Below, one piece after another: positions 11,101 through 23,042 of a stretch of 64,000 bases of DNA. The translations under genes and the position numbers were made by a program. A model generated the notes under the pieces. That model was not told the DNA's origin. It saw only the letters and a list, made by a program, of their open reading frames with translations, and ran no database searches. Every line of letters starts with the position of its first letter. Within the stretch, counting starts at the first letter, position 1. This DNA is from Ricordea florida (lineage: Eukaryota > Cnidaria > Anthozoa > Corallimorpharia > Ricordeidae), in the NCBI GenBank assembly GCA_949710005.1, contig OX453277.1, positions 2,955,001 through 3,019,000 on the forward strand. The letters are read 5' to 3'.

Positions 11101-11184
11101 TAAGAATTTTTGCAGTTTTCATAGCTGATCAGCAGTGTGAACTAAGAATTTTTGCAGTTTTCATAGCTGATCAGCAGTGTGAAC
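11101..11184. repeat. Tandem duplication, 42-base unit x2
   Basis: The unit beginning TAAGAATTTTTGCAGTTTTC and ending CAGTGTGAAC is repeated exactly, end to end. Confidence 0.95.
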
Positions 11185-11263
11185 TGAACCTACAGCAATA
11201 TTTTGGATTCAATTAGTTTGGTTTCATGCCTGATTTCCCGTATGAATATTAATTTTTTCCTCA

Positions 11264-11663
11264 TATAGAGTACTAAAGTGATGACATCACAAAAACTAAA
11301 TTTCTAAAGTTATGGGATTTATTGAGACATTTCAAAGGAGCATGATGAAAAATGCCTACAGGCCAAAAATCAGCCACTCATTTCAATTTTGGAGTGAGAT
11401 ATTGCAACTTTTACGCTCCAGTGATTCCATACAAATCCTTCTAATTTTGTCTCGGTTCCAAACGTTTAGAACCGAGACAAAATTAGAAGGATTTGTATGG
11501 AATCATTGGAGCGTAAAAGTTGCAATATCTCACTCCAAAATTGAAATGAGAGGCTGATTTTTGGCCTGTAGGCATTTTTCATCATGCTGTTTGCAAACAT
11601 CTTAATAAATCCCATAATTTCAAAAATTGAGATATTTGTGACGTCACACTTTAGTACTCTATA
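11264..11663. mobile_element. 400-base fully palindromic MITE
   Basis: Termini TATAGAGTACTAAAGTG and CACTTTAGTACTCTATA are exact reverse complements, and the two 200-base halves are near mirror images meeting at about 11464. Arms differ by a few substitutions and small indels (AAACGTTTAGAACC centre). It has no coding capacity; the open frames on both strands arise from the palindrome. The target duplication is probably TA. Confidence 0.85.
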
Positions 11664-12730
11664 ACAAATGTATAAAGCGGACCAAAATAGATCAAGAACC
11701 AACATCGTATTGAAGGACTGGGTACCAGTGATCGTTGTTTCCCAACTGATAGTTCATCAAGAAAACCTGATAAATAATTCATACCTTACTGGCAATCCTG
11801 AGATTAACTCAATCTTATAAATCAAAACATGAAGTTTACCTGATCCGTGAAACTTAGGTTCGGTGTGTAACTTTGCACGGATATTCCTTTATAATTCGTG
11901 ACTTTAGGTTCCAGCGATTTTAGCGAAGGGTTTCTTTGGAGAAATCTCATGAAATATTGAAAGCTGAATTGTATGAATACACGGGATTTTATTGGTTATC
12001 GGGGATAAAATCATGAACAGAAACAAAAAGAAAACATTTCAGAGTTATTTAGGTCACTCTGCGCACACAATTGCAACTAAAATACACCAGAATTAACAAA
12101 GGATGCTGACATAACGTGAAAAAAAAAGCAAATTGGAAAGAGGAGATTTTGTAATCACCATACTATTATTTCTTAAAATTGAATAGCCACAGTCCAATAT
12201 ATGCTTTATTGTCCATAGCAAAGGTCTTTTTTTACCGGCTCTATAATAAATTCAATGTCTTAATTATCATTCTTCATCATATTATATTGGCACCATCTTC
12301 CGAACCGACTCGTGTACTCTGCTAAATATTTTTCTCTTACAGCTGTTTGAGTTACTTATTGAAATTATGTGATTGGGTATGCAAAATCCATAGAAACCAC
12401 CATATAAATGTTTAAAATTGTCTTTTTTCGCGACAAGCGAGATTGGTCACGCCACTTCCAATTTCCCAAAATAAATATTTTGACATTATAAATGTTTTCT
12501 TGTTTCCTTCGGCGGATGTTTGAAAGGTTTGTTGCATGGTAGACGACAGAGATCTATTAAAAATAAAATTGATTTTTGAAATGGGTTTAGAATCAGTGAA
12601 CGCAAAATCTTTGACCCTTCGATCGTTTTATTTACAGAGTTCAAAATAAAAATAATACAACCTTGAAAAAAAAATAAGTCTGTAAGTTAAGAACGTTCTT
12701 GTTCTGGCGACGAAAAAATGGTCATTGGCA
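11664..12730. other. AT-rich intergenic stretch
   Basis: I see no gene or clear repeat. Bases nearest 12731 should be the 3' UTR of the neurensin-like gene; TTTATT at 12627-12632 is a possible polyadenylation signal (AATAAA) for its minus-strand transcript. Confidence 0.5.
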
Positions 12731-13474
12731 TCAATACTCTTCTTCTTCCTCAAACGAATCTTTATACTTTGCAGTTTTCTTTCTATATTCCCGATTTCTT
12801 CCGGAACTGTATTTATCTGTGGGAGAATCTTGTTTGCCGTGTTCCGGTTGAATGTTGTGTACTAAAGCTAGAACGGGGATTTTTTGAATTGTCGACGAAG
12901 AAGCACTACTCAACGACCGACTGTCCTCCGAAGCGGACACGGACGCTGTTTCCGGAGTCGTCATCTTTGACGGCAACTTCGCCGAAGATTCGTCAGTTGG
13001 GGCTTTGAAATATTGTCCTTTCTTGCTTGACGAAGAACGACATACTGGAATGATGAGTATGAGACAAAACAACAATGCTCCGAGCGACACTAATACAGTG
13101 CCTACCAAAGTAAAATCGTCCAACATGGTGTTAAATGTGATGGCGGATTTATCTAGGACCTTCCTGCTCCCATCGCTTTTCTCCAAGTACACCACTGATC
13201 TTCTAGGAATCAGATAACCAACCAACATGAACGTGACTCCAATCAAAAGAACTAATATTGAGAGAGTGAGAAAAAACAGAGCCTTTCCGCTGTAAATGGA
13301 GGACATTTTGGCGCCACACTTACATTCGTACGGGCAGAGTTGTTCATCACGAGGCGTTTCCCCCGTGAACATGTGATGATGTAAGTACCGGATGCCGAAA
13401 CGCGACTCTTCGCGGGATGTTTTCCCGCGCGAAGATCGCGAGCGTGTTTTGCGAGGCTTTCTCGTTTGAGTCAT
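12731..13474 (-). CDS. Neurensin-like two-TM vesicle membrane protein
   Basis: Intronless, 247 residues. The N-terminus is basic (MTQTRKPRKTRSRSSRGKT), followed by FGIRYLHHHMF, a short Cys cluster (CPYECKCG, 47-54), TM1 at about 65-89 (ALFFLTLSILVLLIGV...), a loop ending ITFNTMLDDF, and TM2 at about 121-144 (FTLVGTVLVSLGALLF...). The tail is Ser-rich and ends in an acidic cluster (FEEEEEY). The FG-R-YLH segment, the two TM segments and the FN-x-LD-x-(Y/F)-x-L-x-G start of TM2 match the neurensin family, small vesicle proteins of neurons in vertebrates. The TMEM74 family has a similar layout and is the main alternative. Stop at 12731; start is the first Met of the frame. Function in this organism is inferred. 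Confidence 0.7.
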   Translation of the reverse strand: MTQTRKPRKTRSRSSRGKTSREESRFGIRYLHHHMFTGETPRDEQLCPYECKCGAKMSSIYSGKALFFLTLSILVLLIGVTFMLVGYLIPRRSVVYLEKSDGSRKVLDKSAITFNTMLDDFTLVGTVLVSLGALLFCLILIIPVCRSSSSKKGQYFKAPTDESSAKLPSKMTTPETASVSASEDSRSLSSASSSTIQKIPVLALVHNIQPEHGKQDSPTDKYSSGRNREYRKKTAKYKDSFEEEEEY

Positions 13475-15602
13475 GATATAAATAAAATCTTAACCAATTC
13501 TTCGCTACTATCCTTTACGATTTTTTCCAGAATTTAACTTATACTTGTAGTATGGCTGTCATCGCTTTCTTTCCAAAAATTTTCTTAAGGCGTATCTTCG
13601 AGAGGACGGCCACAAGAAGTCTTTGAAAGAGATCGGTCTTCAATTGTGTTACCGTGGTAGCAATGATGAGTTTCGCGGTCAAAACGTCGAATTATTGAGC
13701 TGCACGGTAAACCAGCTGGACAAGAAATCTTGCTGGATTTTTCAACGTCGAAAAAAAATAGTTCTGTCAGTTTTGTATCTCTCAGTCTTTGAAGTCTTTT
13801 TCAGGTTCCCAGCTGTAAAAGACTATCAGTCGTTCATCTTAAGTTGTCCACGTGCCGTATAGTGGAGGTAGGCCAAAAAACTTTTAGTCTTCCAAAGGGG
13901 ATTTCCCAACTGAGCTGCGGTTGAATGAGCGACTAGTAGATTTTGCCGAGCTTTTTTGGGACGGTAGGAGCGCCAGAATTACACTGCATCTGATTTGAAA
14001 CTTACAGCGTTCTCTTCGAATATCCCTGCTGCCACTCTGGCACTGCTGTTGTAGACGCTTTGAAACATGTTAATTCCTTTTGTTTATCTCGATCAGCTGT
14101 GCGTCTCACGCAGCCGCCCCTTCCCTGACGGGAATTAACATGCGGTATAATAACAAATAGCTACCTTTTCTGGCATTTTCATTGGTCCGTTCGAAGCAAC
14201 ATTTGGGTTATAAGCCTTCTTATTGGCTCAATCCCAAGCGATTGTTTGTTCGCCTACGTGGCACATGGCGGGAAAATAATCAATAAAGTATACACACCTA
14301 CTTTGTAGACCTCCGTTCATCTTAGAATGACAACTTAACACGGGTACTTACAAAATAGAAAGACGCTTAAGTTTTAATTTAACAAGTTCCGCTCAAGCTG
14401 AGAAATCATATGTTAAGAAAAGCGAGAATATTACCTTGTCAGAAAGAGGTCGTCAACGCTAATTATAACAAAGGCTAAAGCTCGGAAGTTTTCAGCCTTG
14501 AGCCTTTATGCAGGAGCACATTATCCTGCTATATGAAACTTCTTTAAGAAATCTAGCAGAGATTTTAATGTGATTAGCAATCTATAACTTGTAAACTTGC
14601 ATCCCAATATTTTGCTTCTATTCCAATGGTGCAAATGCCACTTTTGACGATATTCATTTCATGAATCGGTCTTCCCGGCAACCAGCTTTTGAGAATCCAC
14701 AGTTTTGACGGGTTTCACCTGATTAAGTAGGGTCATAGACGCAAAAATGGCTCTGAAATCTTTCGTGATTTTTTCTTTTCTTTGTCGACTGAGTATTAAA
14801 GTTTAGGAGGGCGCTTGATTATGCTCTTTTTGTTCTTTCGTTATGTATGTTTTATTGCGGTTGTGGTTGTGGTTGTCGTTTTTTTCTTAAATCCTTTTTT
14901 TTGTATACGTGTTCTTGATACCTATAAATGATGATTAGTTAGAGAAATGAAGAAATCCACACTTTTTAGCGTCACCGTGACTACTTCTTTATTATTGTAC
15001 AATTTCTAAATGACATGAGCTGAAAAATATATTGCTCGCTTTTGATGACAGATAAAAAATATAAGTTCTTAAAAACGGAAACATCGAGTAGTTCATGCTC
15101 CATATTTTCATGTTTTTTTTTTTTTAACCTTTTGGTATAGAACTGAATTTTCGTGCCTGCATCCTTGTTATTGTATTTATTTTCAGCGGCTTGTCTCACT
15201 TTGTTTTACCCGCAAGTTTTTTTTGCCGTTCTATTGTCATCTGCCTTTTTCAATTTCCCTTCTTGTAGTAACTTGTGTAAATTGAGATAATAATTGAACG
15301 GATGTCTTAAAATAGTTTCTGGGTGATTCGCTCCTACTTCTGCACGTAAAATACCTCACGACTGTGCCCCTTTACTGGCCAGTTAAGACATCTTTTTTTT
15401 TTTTAAAGAATCGCTCTTCTCAGTTAAAATAAAATCTTGACCTTAGCTAGTTGATTACGTAGGGTCACAGAGGCAAAAATGGCTCTGAAATCTTTCGTGA
15501 TACAGGGCACCTGTATAACGAACATTTCCGAAGTAGCGACGACTTTCCGGACAATTTACGACAGTTTCATGTTACCATGGAGACTGTGCACCGGGTAACA
15601 AA
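13475..15602. other. Intergenic region between divergent genes
   Basis: Upstream of both the neurensin-like gene (minus) and the STPG-like gene (plus). It holds a short inverted repeat (CATGTTAATTCC ... GGAATTAACATG, 14068-14141) and a 49-base direct repeat at 14721-14769 and 15453-15501. I see no coding exon. Confidence 0.5.
15571..15584 (+). promoter_or_regulatory. Candidate X-box (RFX-type) site
   Basis: GTTACCATGGAGAC, 18 bases before the ATG of the STPG-like gene. The left half fits the X-box half-site GTNRCC; the right half GGAGAC is imperfect. RFX factors drive cilium and sperm-flagellum genes in animals, which fits the gene. Position so close to the ATG implies it lies near the transcription start. 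Confidence 0.35.
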
Positions 15603-18600
15603 ATGGCGGATAGCGTTCAAGTTGAAGAACCGCAAAGAAGACCTGTCGGAGGAATTGTGACTACGGGCAGAATTCACAAAGGTAATTTATTGCAATTCAG
15701 CTTTTATAAGCTCATAAAAAATTGATTTTCTGGAGCGTTGTGAAGTAAAATGACTTATGGTTGACATGAGCACTCTCGGTTCACGTTGACTGCTCTGAGA
15801 TTCCGGGGAGATTACATGCACGGTTTCAGTGCCTGCATCTAGTTTATCAAATTAAGTGGAAGTCAAGTGTAGAGAGAAAGTCATGTGTTCATGATGTGTG
15901 GACTGACGCTTACGAGACCGTCCAGGTGTTCCACTAGAGCTACAGTGTAGTTAACAGTAGCGGGAGACGGTTACAAAATGTGGCTTATCTCAAAGTTGCA
16001 TTCAGGACCAGATTAGGTTTCTGTATATTCGAAAGCACGACCTTAGAATGTTGGTTTTGCAAATGCTGGATTTATTTTAAAATTCAACCAAACTTTAGAA
16101 ATTTAATAAAGTATGCAACTCCCAGACATCAAGATCCCTCGAAACGGTAAAGAAAACGACAAACATTCATTGTATAGTCATCTAAGTGTTGTTAATCACA
16201 GATTTACTGACAGCCAGAGGTTGCTCAGCAATATGTGTCGTGTTGGATTTTAACCGCGGTTTAAAATTAATTTTCCTTTGTTTTTGGGCATGCATGGTAA
16301 TAACAGCGAGGTTAAAGCTTGTAAAGGTTATATTTTCAGTAAACCACATCACATACATACATCCACTATTGCTACTCTGACATCAGTCAGGTTCCTGTTG
16401 ACAAACTGAAGTGATACCCCCTTGCTGTTCTATATTTAGACCTTCCTGAGTGACAAGTTTCCCTGTAAAATAAATGGCAAGTCTTTGCTCTTTTAAATTT
16501 TCATTTTTCACTTTTTCATATTTATTATTTGCAGGTCATGGTAAAACAGCAGCATCTGCATCGATACCAAGCAAGTATCAAACTTTGGTCTCGGACAACA
16601 CAGAAAAGAAGGGTTTTCTTTCAAGGTCAAGACGATTTGGTGGTTGCAACTGGGTAGGTTGTATTTTGCAAGCAGATGTTCCCTATTAAAGGCTTTTGCT
16701 TAAGTTCTCCTAGTAAAATTTTCAAGTGTGGCAATGGAGCCAAAACCTGGCCGATGAATCCCAACTGGCATGCGGTTGTCAAAATGGGCTGGCAACTGGC
16801 AACATCACTGGCTACTTTCATGTTTGCATGAGTTAGTCCCTTAATTACAAAGACTCTATAATCAAACTTAAGTAGTATCAGCCTTCTCTCTTTTAAAAAA
16901 GAGGATGTAAAGGGGTCGATCCAAATACTGCAAAAGTGCATTGACAAAAGTAAAACACTGAGAAATCATGAAGAAAAACAATTATTGTAGGCAACCAAAA
17001 AATTCCAAAAAAAATACACACAGACCACTTACCTAATCTTGCAAAATCTCAACACAGTACTTTGAAATTAAAATTAGGTACCAAAAATTATGTATAACTG
17101 GAGTACGGCAAACACTTATATTTTCCTTCTTACCTTCTCCTGCAAAGGAAAATCTTTTTGACACCCTTGGCATATTTATGTTTGCCTTACAAACATGCTT
17201 TATGAATGCTTTATTACAGATCATTGATCAGTGCTAATTTTTGTTTAATTGCAGGATATAAACCCTGGTCCAGGCACATATGGACAGCTTCAATCTAGTG
17301 AAACAACTAGCTCTTCGTTTTCTAAAAAAGGTTTTGGAGGGTTTGTCTCCAAGGTCAGTACATCATGTATCTTGATTTCATTGACTATGCAACAAGCAAA
17401 CATGCTGGTCTGGTGTATTTGTTCTTTTTTCACTGTTAAGGATTATGTGATGAGTTGGTTTTGCAATGCTGTAATTTACTTTTAAACGTCATATATTACT
17501 CATCTTAGTTTTCTGTCTTTGTTTGTTTCACAGGCCAGGCGATTTCCAAAAGGAGTCAAACTTACAGGGCCTGGGCCAGGTACAGATTTGTAGATTTTAT
17601 ATATATTTTTGAATATAGTTGTGGTTACATTTCAGTCATTTCAGTGTATTATTTATTTTGGTACTGTAATTATGTCAGTTTGTACTCTTTTTAATCTGCA
17701 TTATTGTGGTAGTGTCAACACTTCTGGTATATTTAAGTGAGAGCTTAATCTCCCACAAATCCTCCCACAGTATTGGCTAATTAAAATATAGCAGAATAGA
17801 TTTAGGGGGTGCTTACAATGTACATGCAGATACCAATATCACTTTTATCAGGGTGAAAACTAGTTTGATCAGCCCTGCAGTTCCATCTTGTGGCTATGCA
17901 TGCAGTGTTCCTGTAAACGTCATATCCTAGCCAGAACTATTTGTGAAATATAAAGTTACAATTTAGGATACTGTGCTGCATCAGCAAAATTAAATCATAT
18001 CCTACATAGCAGTATGTTAGATGCTTGTTGTGTTGTCAATCCTACATGAAGTTTGAGTATGGATCTACAGTACCACAATTAATAGTCCACTGTAGCTCAG
18101 TGCAATAGTGGTATCCCATACTAGTTGTAAAACTAATGAAGAGTCATTTGATACATAGGTTCAGCAGCTATTTTTTCGCTTGTTCCTGCTTTCTTTCTCT
18201 GTGCATATACATTGTATACTGCCATTTCCTGATTGCAAAAATGATTATAGTATGTTGTACGTTATACATCTTGCGACATTATTGAATGATTGCCGACCAG
18301 TTAGCCCAGTTGGTAGAGCACCGGACTACTGTGTGGGAGGTCGCGGGTTCAAACCCTGGCCGGACCAACACTCAGGTAATGTTGGCCATCAAGTAATGAA
18401 ATTTGCAAATGGTTAGACTTTCTAGTCTTCTTGGATAAGAATGATAAACCGTAGGTCCCGTCTCACAACCCTCGTTCAAGATAACTTCACCAAGAAAAAT
18501 TATTATGTATGTAATTGGTGTTACAAAATTTCAGGACAGTATGACCCATCAGCATCAAAAGAATGTGACTTTAACAAGTCGTGTGTCACAAGGTATGTAT

Positions 18601-21600
18601 AGTGCAGGTGGGATACTGCCAATGTATGGGCTATATATAGGTACCATTGTTGAGGGTATGGTTCACGCTCTAGCAGTTTAGTCTGAGGTAGGGTTTGGAA
18701 ATCAGAAAGGTTTGGTCCAGAGTAGGGTATCATTTCTTCCCTGGAAACTAGTCTAGTGGTTGTAGAATTTAGACTAGACTTAAGAGAAACCAGGGATTGC
18801 CATTCAAAAAAAAAAGATTGGCAAATTTCAATATACCTGCATCTCTGTTTAATGGCAAAAGAAGTGTTGGTAGATGGCTATAGTCAATAAAAGCACCATT
18901 CATTATAGGAAGGGATTTTGAGAGTTTATTCTTTTATAGGGTAGCAAAATTTAGCTTACCGGTAACTACTGTAGGTCTGGTTTGGGCCAAGGATTCCAGG
19001 GTCCCAGTGGCACATCCCCACCCAAGAATTTGTAAAATAAATTAATAATCATTACAGTCTCTATTAAAATGATAATTTTAGATAGTATTTAACAATTATT
19101 CGCCGAAGGCGAAGTGATTCTCAATGAATACTCACCAAGACAAAGTCGAGGTGAATATTCACTGACAATCACTGAGCCTGAGGCGAATAATTGTTTTAGT
19201 ATAAATACACAGGTGATTATTTCAAAAAAGAAAAGAAAAGCATTTTACAAGATGAAAAAAATTTATTTCATCAAAAGCGCGCGAATGACTGATAGCCATT
19301 TTATTTGTCGAGGTGATTATCGGTTGATAATCTGAGATAGCGAACCAATCAGAGCGTGCGATTTTGTATTTATCACCTGAGTATTTATACTAAGTTATAA
19401 TAATATCTTGATAACATATTTACACTTATTAATCTTTTTGTACATGCAGGAATTTCCACCTTCCTATTGCTGTCAAAAAGCAGGAGAATAAGGAGCAGTT
19501 TCCTGCACCAAATCAGTATTCTGTGAGTGGCACTTCTGATTCAACTGTTTTACAATAACTGTTGAAACCCACTTTTTTCATTGTGCACCTGTAGCCTGTA
19601 AGATCATCAGTTTGTCTGATCATTTTTTTGTTTTAATTCAGTAGAAACAACTGCATACATTTAACCAAATGCTACAACCTGATGAGCTCGCAAAAATGCT
19701 CACCCTCCATTGAGTTATGGATAGCAAGTTGGCACATCCTTTTAAAATTACCATTTTATTTTTGCAGATTGGTAAAAATACTGGAAGAGTTGTGTATGAC
19801 AACAATGTTGCTGCCTGCGCAGCATTTAGGTCAAAGTAAGTACAGATTTCAACTTATAAGCATAAAGTGATTAAGTCATAGCTTTGAGAGACTATTATTT
19901 TTGAAGAATAAATCCATGCAGTAATTGTCTGGTAATTTTATGATTCCTAGACACTTTTGGCAATGTTTAGGTTTTATGAGACTTGACCTAAGTTTGATAT
20001 GTATATGTCACTTTTATGGCCACTAAAGTTCAAAATCAGAGACTACCATTACCTTATAATAATAAAGCTGATGCAAGTTCCACTCTAATGTCGTGACTGC
20101 TTGTGTGTGTGTGTGGTTCGTCCGTCGGTGGCGACGATGACCATCGTCTCATCTTCATGGGGGAGGGGGTTGACTGGTAAGGTGGGTGCGGAGGTGACTG
20201 GTCAGTATTGTGACTGCTTACACGGCAAATAAATCACAAGTTCGCAAATTTACCTTCTTTAATGACTCCCGATCAAAGACAACACCATCTTCTTTTTCTT
20301 ACACTGCCGTATGCATTCCCACGCTTACTCGCATTCTTACATGATCATTTTTTTGTTCACACCACGCTGGCGATCAAAGTTCAACATTGACGTAATTTGT
20401 TGTCATGCTAAATGTCACACAATGCACTCATTTCCATCACTAATTGTCTATTTTGTAATTCTCCACCTTGTCAAGCAACATTACTAATTCTTGTTATCAA
20501 AACAATCTTTCCATGTTTTATATCACAGATCCCAGAGAACTAAGACATGGGCAACTGCAGGTCCAGGAGCTGGGCCCTCTCCATGTAAGGCAGATTTTCT
20601 TACATCTAATTTATTTCTTGTGGAGATTGCTTCAAATACACTTTAAAGAAGGGAGGGTAGGAACATGATTTCATCATACAAAAACACAGCTACAAATAAT
20701 CCAAAAAATACTAAATAAATACTTTGTATCCATATGTGAATTTACATGTATATTGTGCGATTTTCCTGCTCTGGCTTGAGTCACACAATTGTACATGTAC
20801 ATATCTATAGCTTGCAACAAAAGGAAGACTATAGATATATATAATATATATTTTCATTTTGTTTGCTTTATGCATGCATGTACACTGTACATTGTAAGCT
20901 GGGGGTCTCCATTGACATGATTGGCATTTTCCTAAGAGAAAAACATAAAACTCATGCATTGAGCTATAATGCTAGTGATTCATTTTATCATGGTCATCTT
21001 TGACTGTTTGAATGAATCATAATAACAATAATTTTTATAATAACAACAATAATAATAATAATAGTCAGCAATTAATAATAAATAAATAAAGTAGTTTGTC
21101 AATTAACTATTATTATTTATTTATTAATAATATCATTATTACTTCTTTCATTAGGTCACTATACAGTAAATGACAAACTGGTTAGTGATTCGCCCAAGAT
21201 TGCTACAGCACCTTTCAAGTCAACAACAGAGCGCAAAATGATGAGGTCGCCAGTGCCATACCCTGGACCAGGCTCTTACAAAGCCTTTTCTGCTGTAGAC
21301 AGCAGAGTATCAAAAGAACATCCTGGATTTTTGTACGTATGAACATGCATTATTAAACGTTCAATGAAGGGTTCTTAAAAATATTTATTTGGCAACACCC
21401 TCCTTTGGATGGACATCACCATATAAAAATACAGAAGCACCACGGTGCTTTCCCTCTAAAATAAGAGAACTCTAAACAAAAAGGCAACTGACTGCTTAAT
21501 TGTGCTCTCGTTTAAAGTTGACAACATAGTGAGTATTATCAGGAACCAGGTACAAGAGAAAGTACCACTCTGGACCCCTGTGAATGAGCAGTGGCATATA

Positions 21601-23042
21601 GTCTAGTGGCATTTGGCTCTCTTGGGGACTTGAAGGGTGCTATTGGGAGGTCCACATGGCACTTCTGGGAATGAGAAGAGTACGTGTTACAGAAGGGTTT
21701 TATATTGCAGTCTTAAGAACTCGAGGGAGGAGACATGTTTTGATAATATACATGTAAGCTCCATAGTTGACTGGGAGGTTTAATTACTGCAATTAAAATT
21801 TAAAAGCTAGCGTAGCCTCTACTCAGTGTATAGGCTTCTTAGCACCTACACACTATCTACCATTAATGAATTATTATAATTACTAATTGTCACATTGAAT
21901 TGCTTTTCTTTACAGCAACAAGCATTACTTGTGTATATCAGCACCAGCAATGCCACTTCCACCATTGGAGCCAATGCCAGGCCCTGGACATTACAATGTA
22001 GTGGACTATGATGGTCCCCCCAGGCATTATATGTCTAGTGCTGTATTTGTATCAACAACAAGTCGATGGACAGGGGAGGGACTTGGTGAGGAAGAATTTC
22101 CTGGGCCAGGTACTGTATAATTATTATCCTTTTTCTAAAGTGATTGTGGGGATGTACAGTGCTGGGTTATGCAACAAATCCCCTAGCCATGATGACTTGA
22201 TGCTGACTATTTTTGCCAATTTGTGGATCAATTTGAAGACTAGTGAGGGTCAATATATTTATGGATCGGGCATGTGGTTGATATAATGCCACATTAACAG
22301 AACAGGTTTCAACAAATGGTCAGGCTTGGACATGAAGTCAAAATTTTATAGGCTACAGATCATACAGCATTTAAATTATTTTAAAAAAGCTGTGGACCAA
22401 ACAGAGAATAGGCTGTACATGTGTGTATCACTTTCCCACAAGAGCAGTTTCTATCTACTAAACATCACCACTACAATTTAGTGTAAACAAGAAGACGCCT
22501 GAAGGCATTTACGTGGGATGTGTTGTTTAAAATTGCTGACGCAAACATGATTCAAAGTTACAGCCAATAAAAATCACACAATTTTTTCGGGACAGGCTCG
22601 GGATATGGGAAAGTTAAAAAAACAAGGCAATTTTTGACTCCCAAGACGACAAAAGGAATGCCCTACCAAATTTTATACACTGGCTGACTACGTCATCCCG
22701 CGTAAAAAGGAATCATAAATTCCCCATTAGGATAAATTCAAATTGGTGACAAAGCTCTGAAACCAATTTACAAAGGATTTCATGAAATTGTTAATCTATT
22801 AGCTTTTACAAGAAAACATGGAAGCAACAATCAGGTTGGCGTTTTGAACTTTCTTGTAACATGTAGCAGATTGTAATTTAGACAGAAGTGAAGCCCTCCT
22901 TGCATCTCATGAATTTGGGGCCTCTATTACTCTTGCAAAATTTAATGTGATTATCCTTCAATTTGTGATTGCAGCTACATACCGACCACAGCACAGTGGC
23001 AAACAATCCTTTATCTACAATTCAAGTGGAAGATGGATATAG
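15603..23042 (+). CDS. STPG1-like: Sperm-tail PG-rich repeat (STPG1-like) protein
   Basis: Eleven exons, all phases consistent: 15603-15681, 16535-16653, 17255-17353, 17534-17579, 18535-18592, 19450-19522, 19768-19835, 20529-20584, 21155-21332, 21916-22109, 22975-23042; 345 residues. The start MADSVQVEEPQRRP follows a good context (AACAAAATGG). PGPGxY-type repeats: NPGPGTY (exon 3), TGPGPGQY (4/5), GAGPSPCHY (8/9), PYPGPGSY (9), MPGPGHY (10), FPGPGATY (10/11). The segment SIPSKYQTLVSD and the RRFG after it resemble the N-terminal part of STPG1 (MAPO2), which is of similar length (about 330 residues). PG-rich repeat proteins bind or line axonemal microtubules in sperm tails and cilia. Intron 4 has a SINE ending 24 bases before exon 5; intron 5 has a MITE. 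The assignment to STPG1 rather than another STPG member is by length and N-terminus. Confidence 0.88.
18292..18510 (+). mobile_element. tRNA-derived SINE in STPG-like intron 4
   Basis: The head has an A box (TTAGCCCAGTTGGTAGAGC) and B box (GGGTTCAAACCCTGG). The body TGGTTAGACTTTCTAGTCTT, then GATAAACCGT, is shared with the SINE at 49311, so this is a SINE family and not a tRNA gene. The acceptor of exon 5 is at 18533-18534, just past the element. Confidence 0.8.
19091..19393. mobile_element. MITE in STPG-like intron 5
   Basis: Nested inverted repeats: ACAATTATTCGCC ... GGCGAATAATTGT, and TTAGTATAAATAC (19196) ... GTATTTATACTAA (19381-19393). It also carries CCAATCAGAGCGTGCG, like the tails of other palindromic elements in the window. 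No coding capacity. Confidence 0.6.
20040..20420. other. STPG-like intron 7, microsatellite and possible repeat
   Basis: Holds a short GT run at 20103-20114, then a GC-richer stretch (GTCCGTCGGTGGCGACG) unlike the surrounding intron. It may be an old transposon fragment; I see no termini. Confidence 0.3.

Noticed and set aside
11312..11705. Open frames on both strands near 11.3-11.7 kb with near-identical products
   Set aside because: They are the two arms of one palindromic MITE read from either side, not genes.
18300..18367. tRNA gene in STPG-like intron 4
   Set aside because: A and B boxes are present, but the acceptor stem does not close and the following ~150 bases match the SINE at 49311. 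It is a SINE head.
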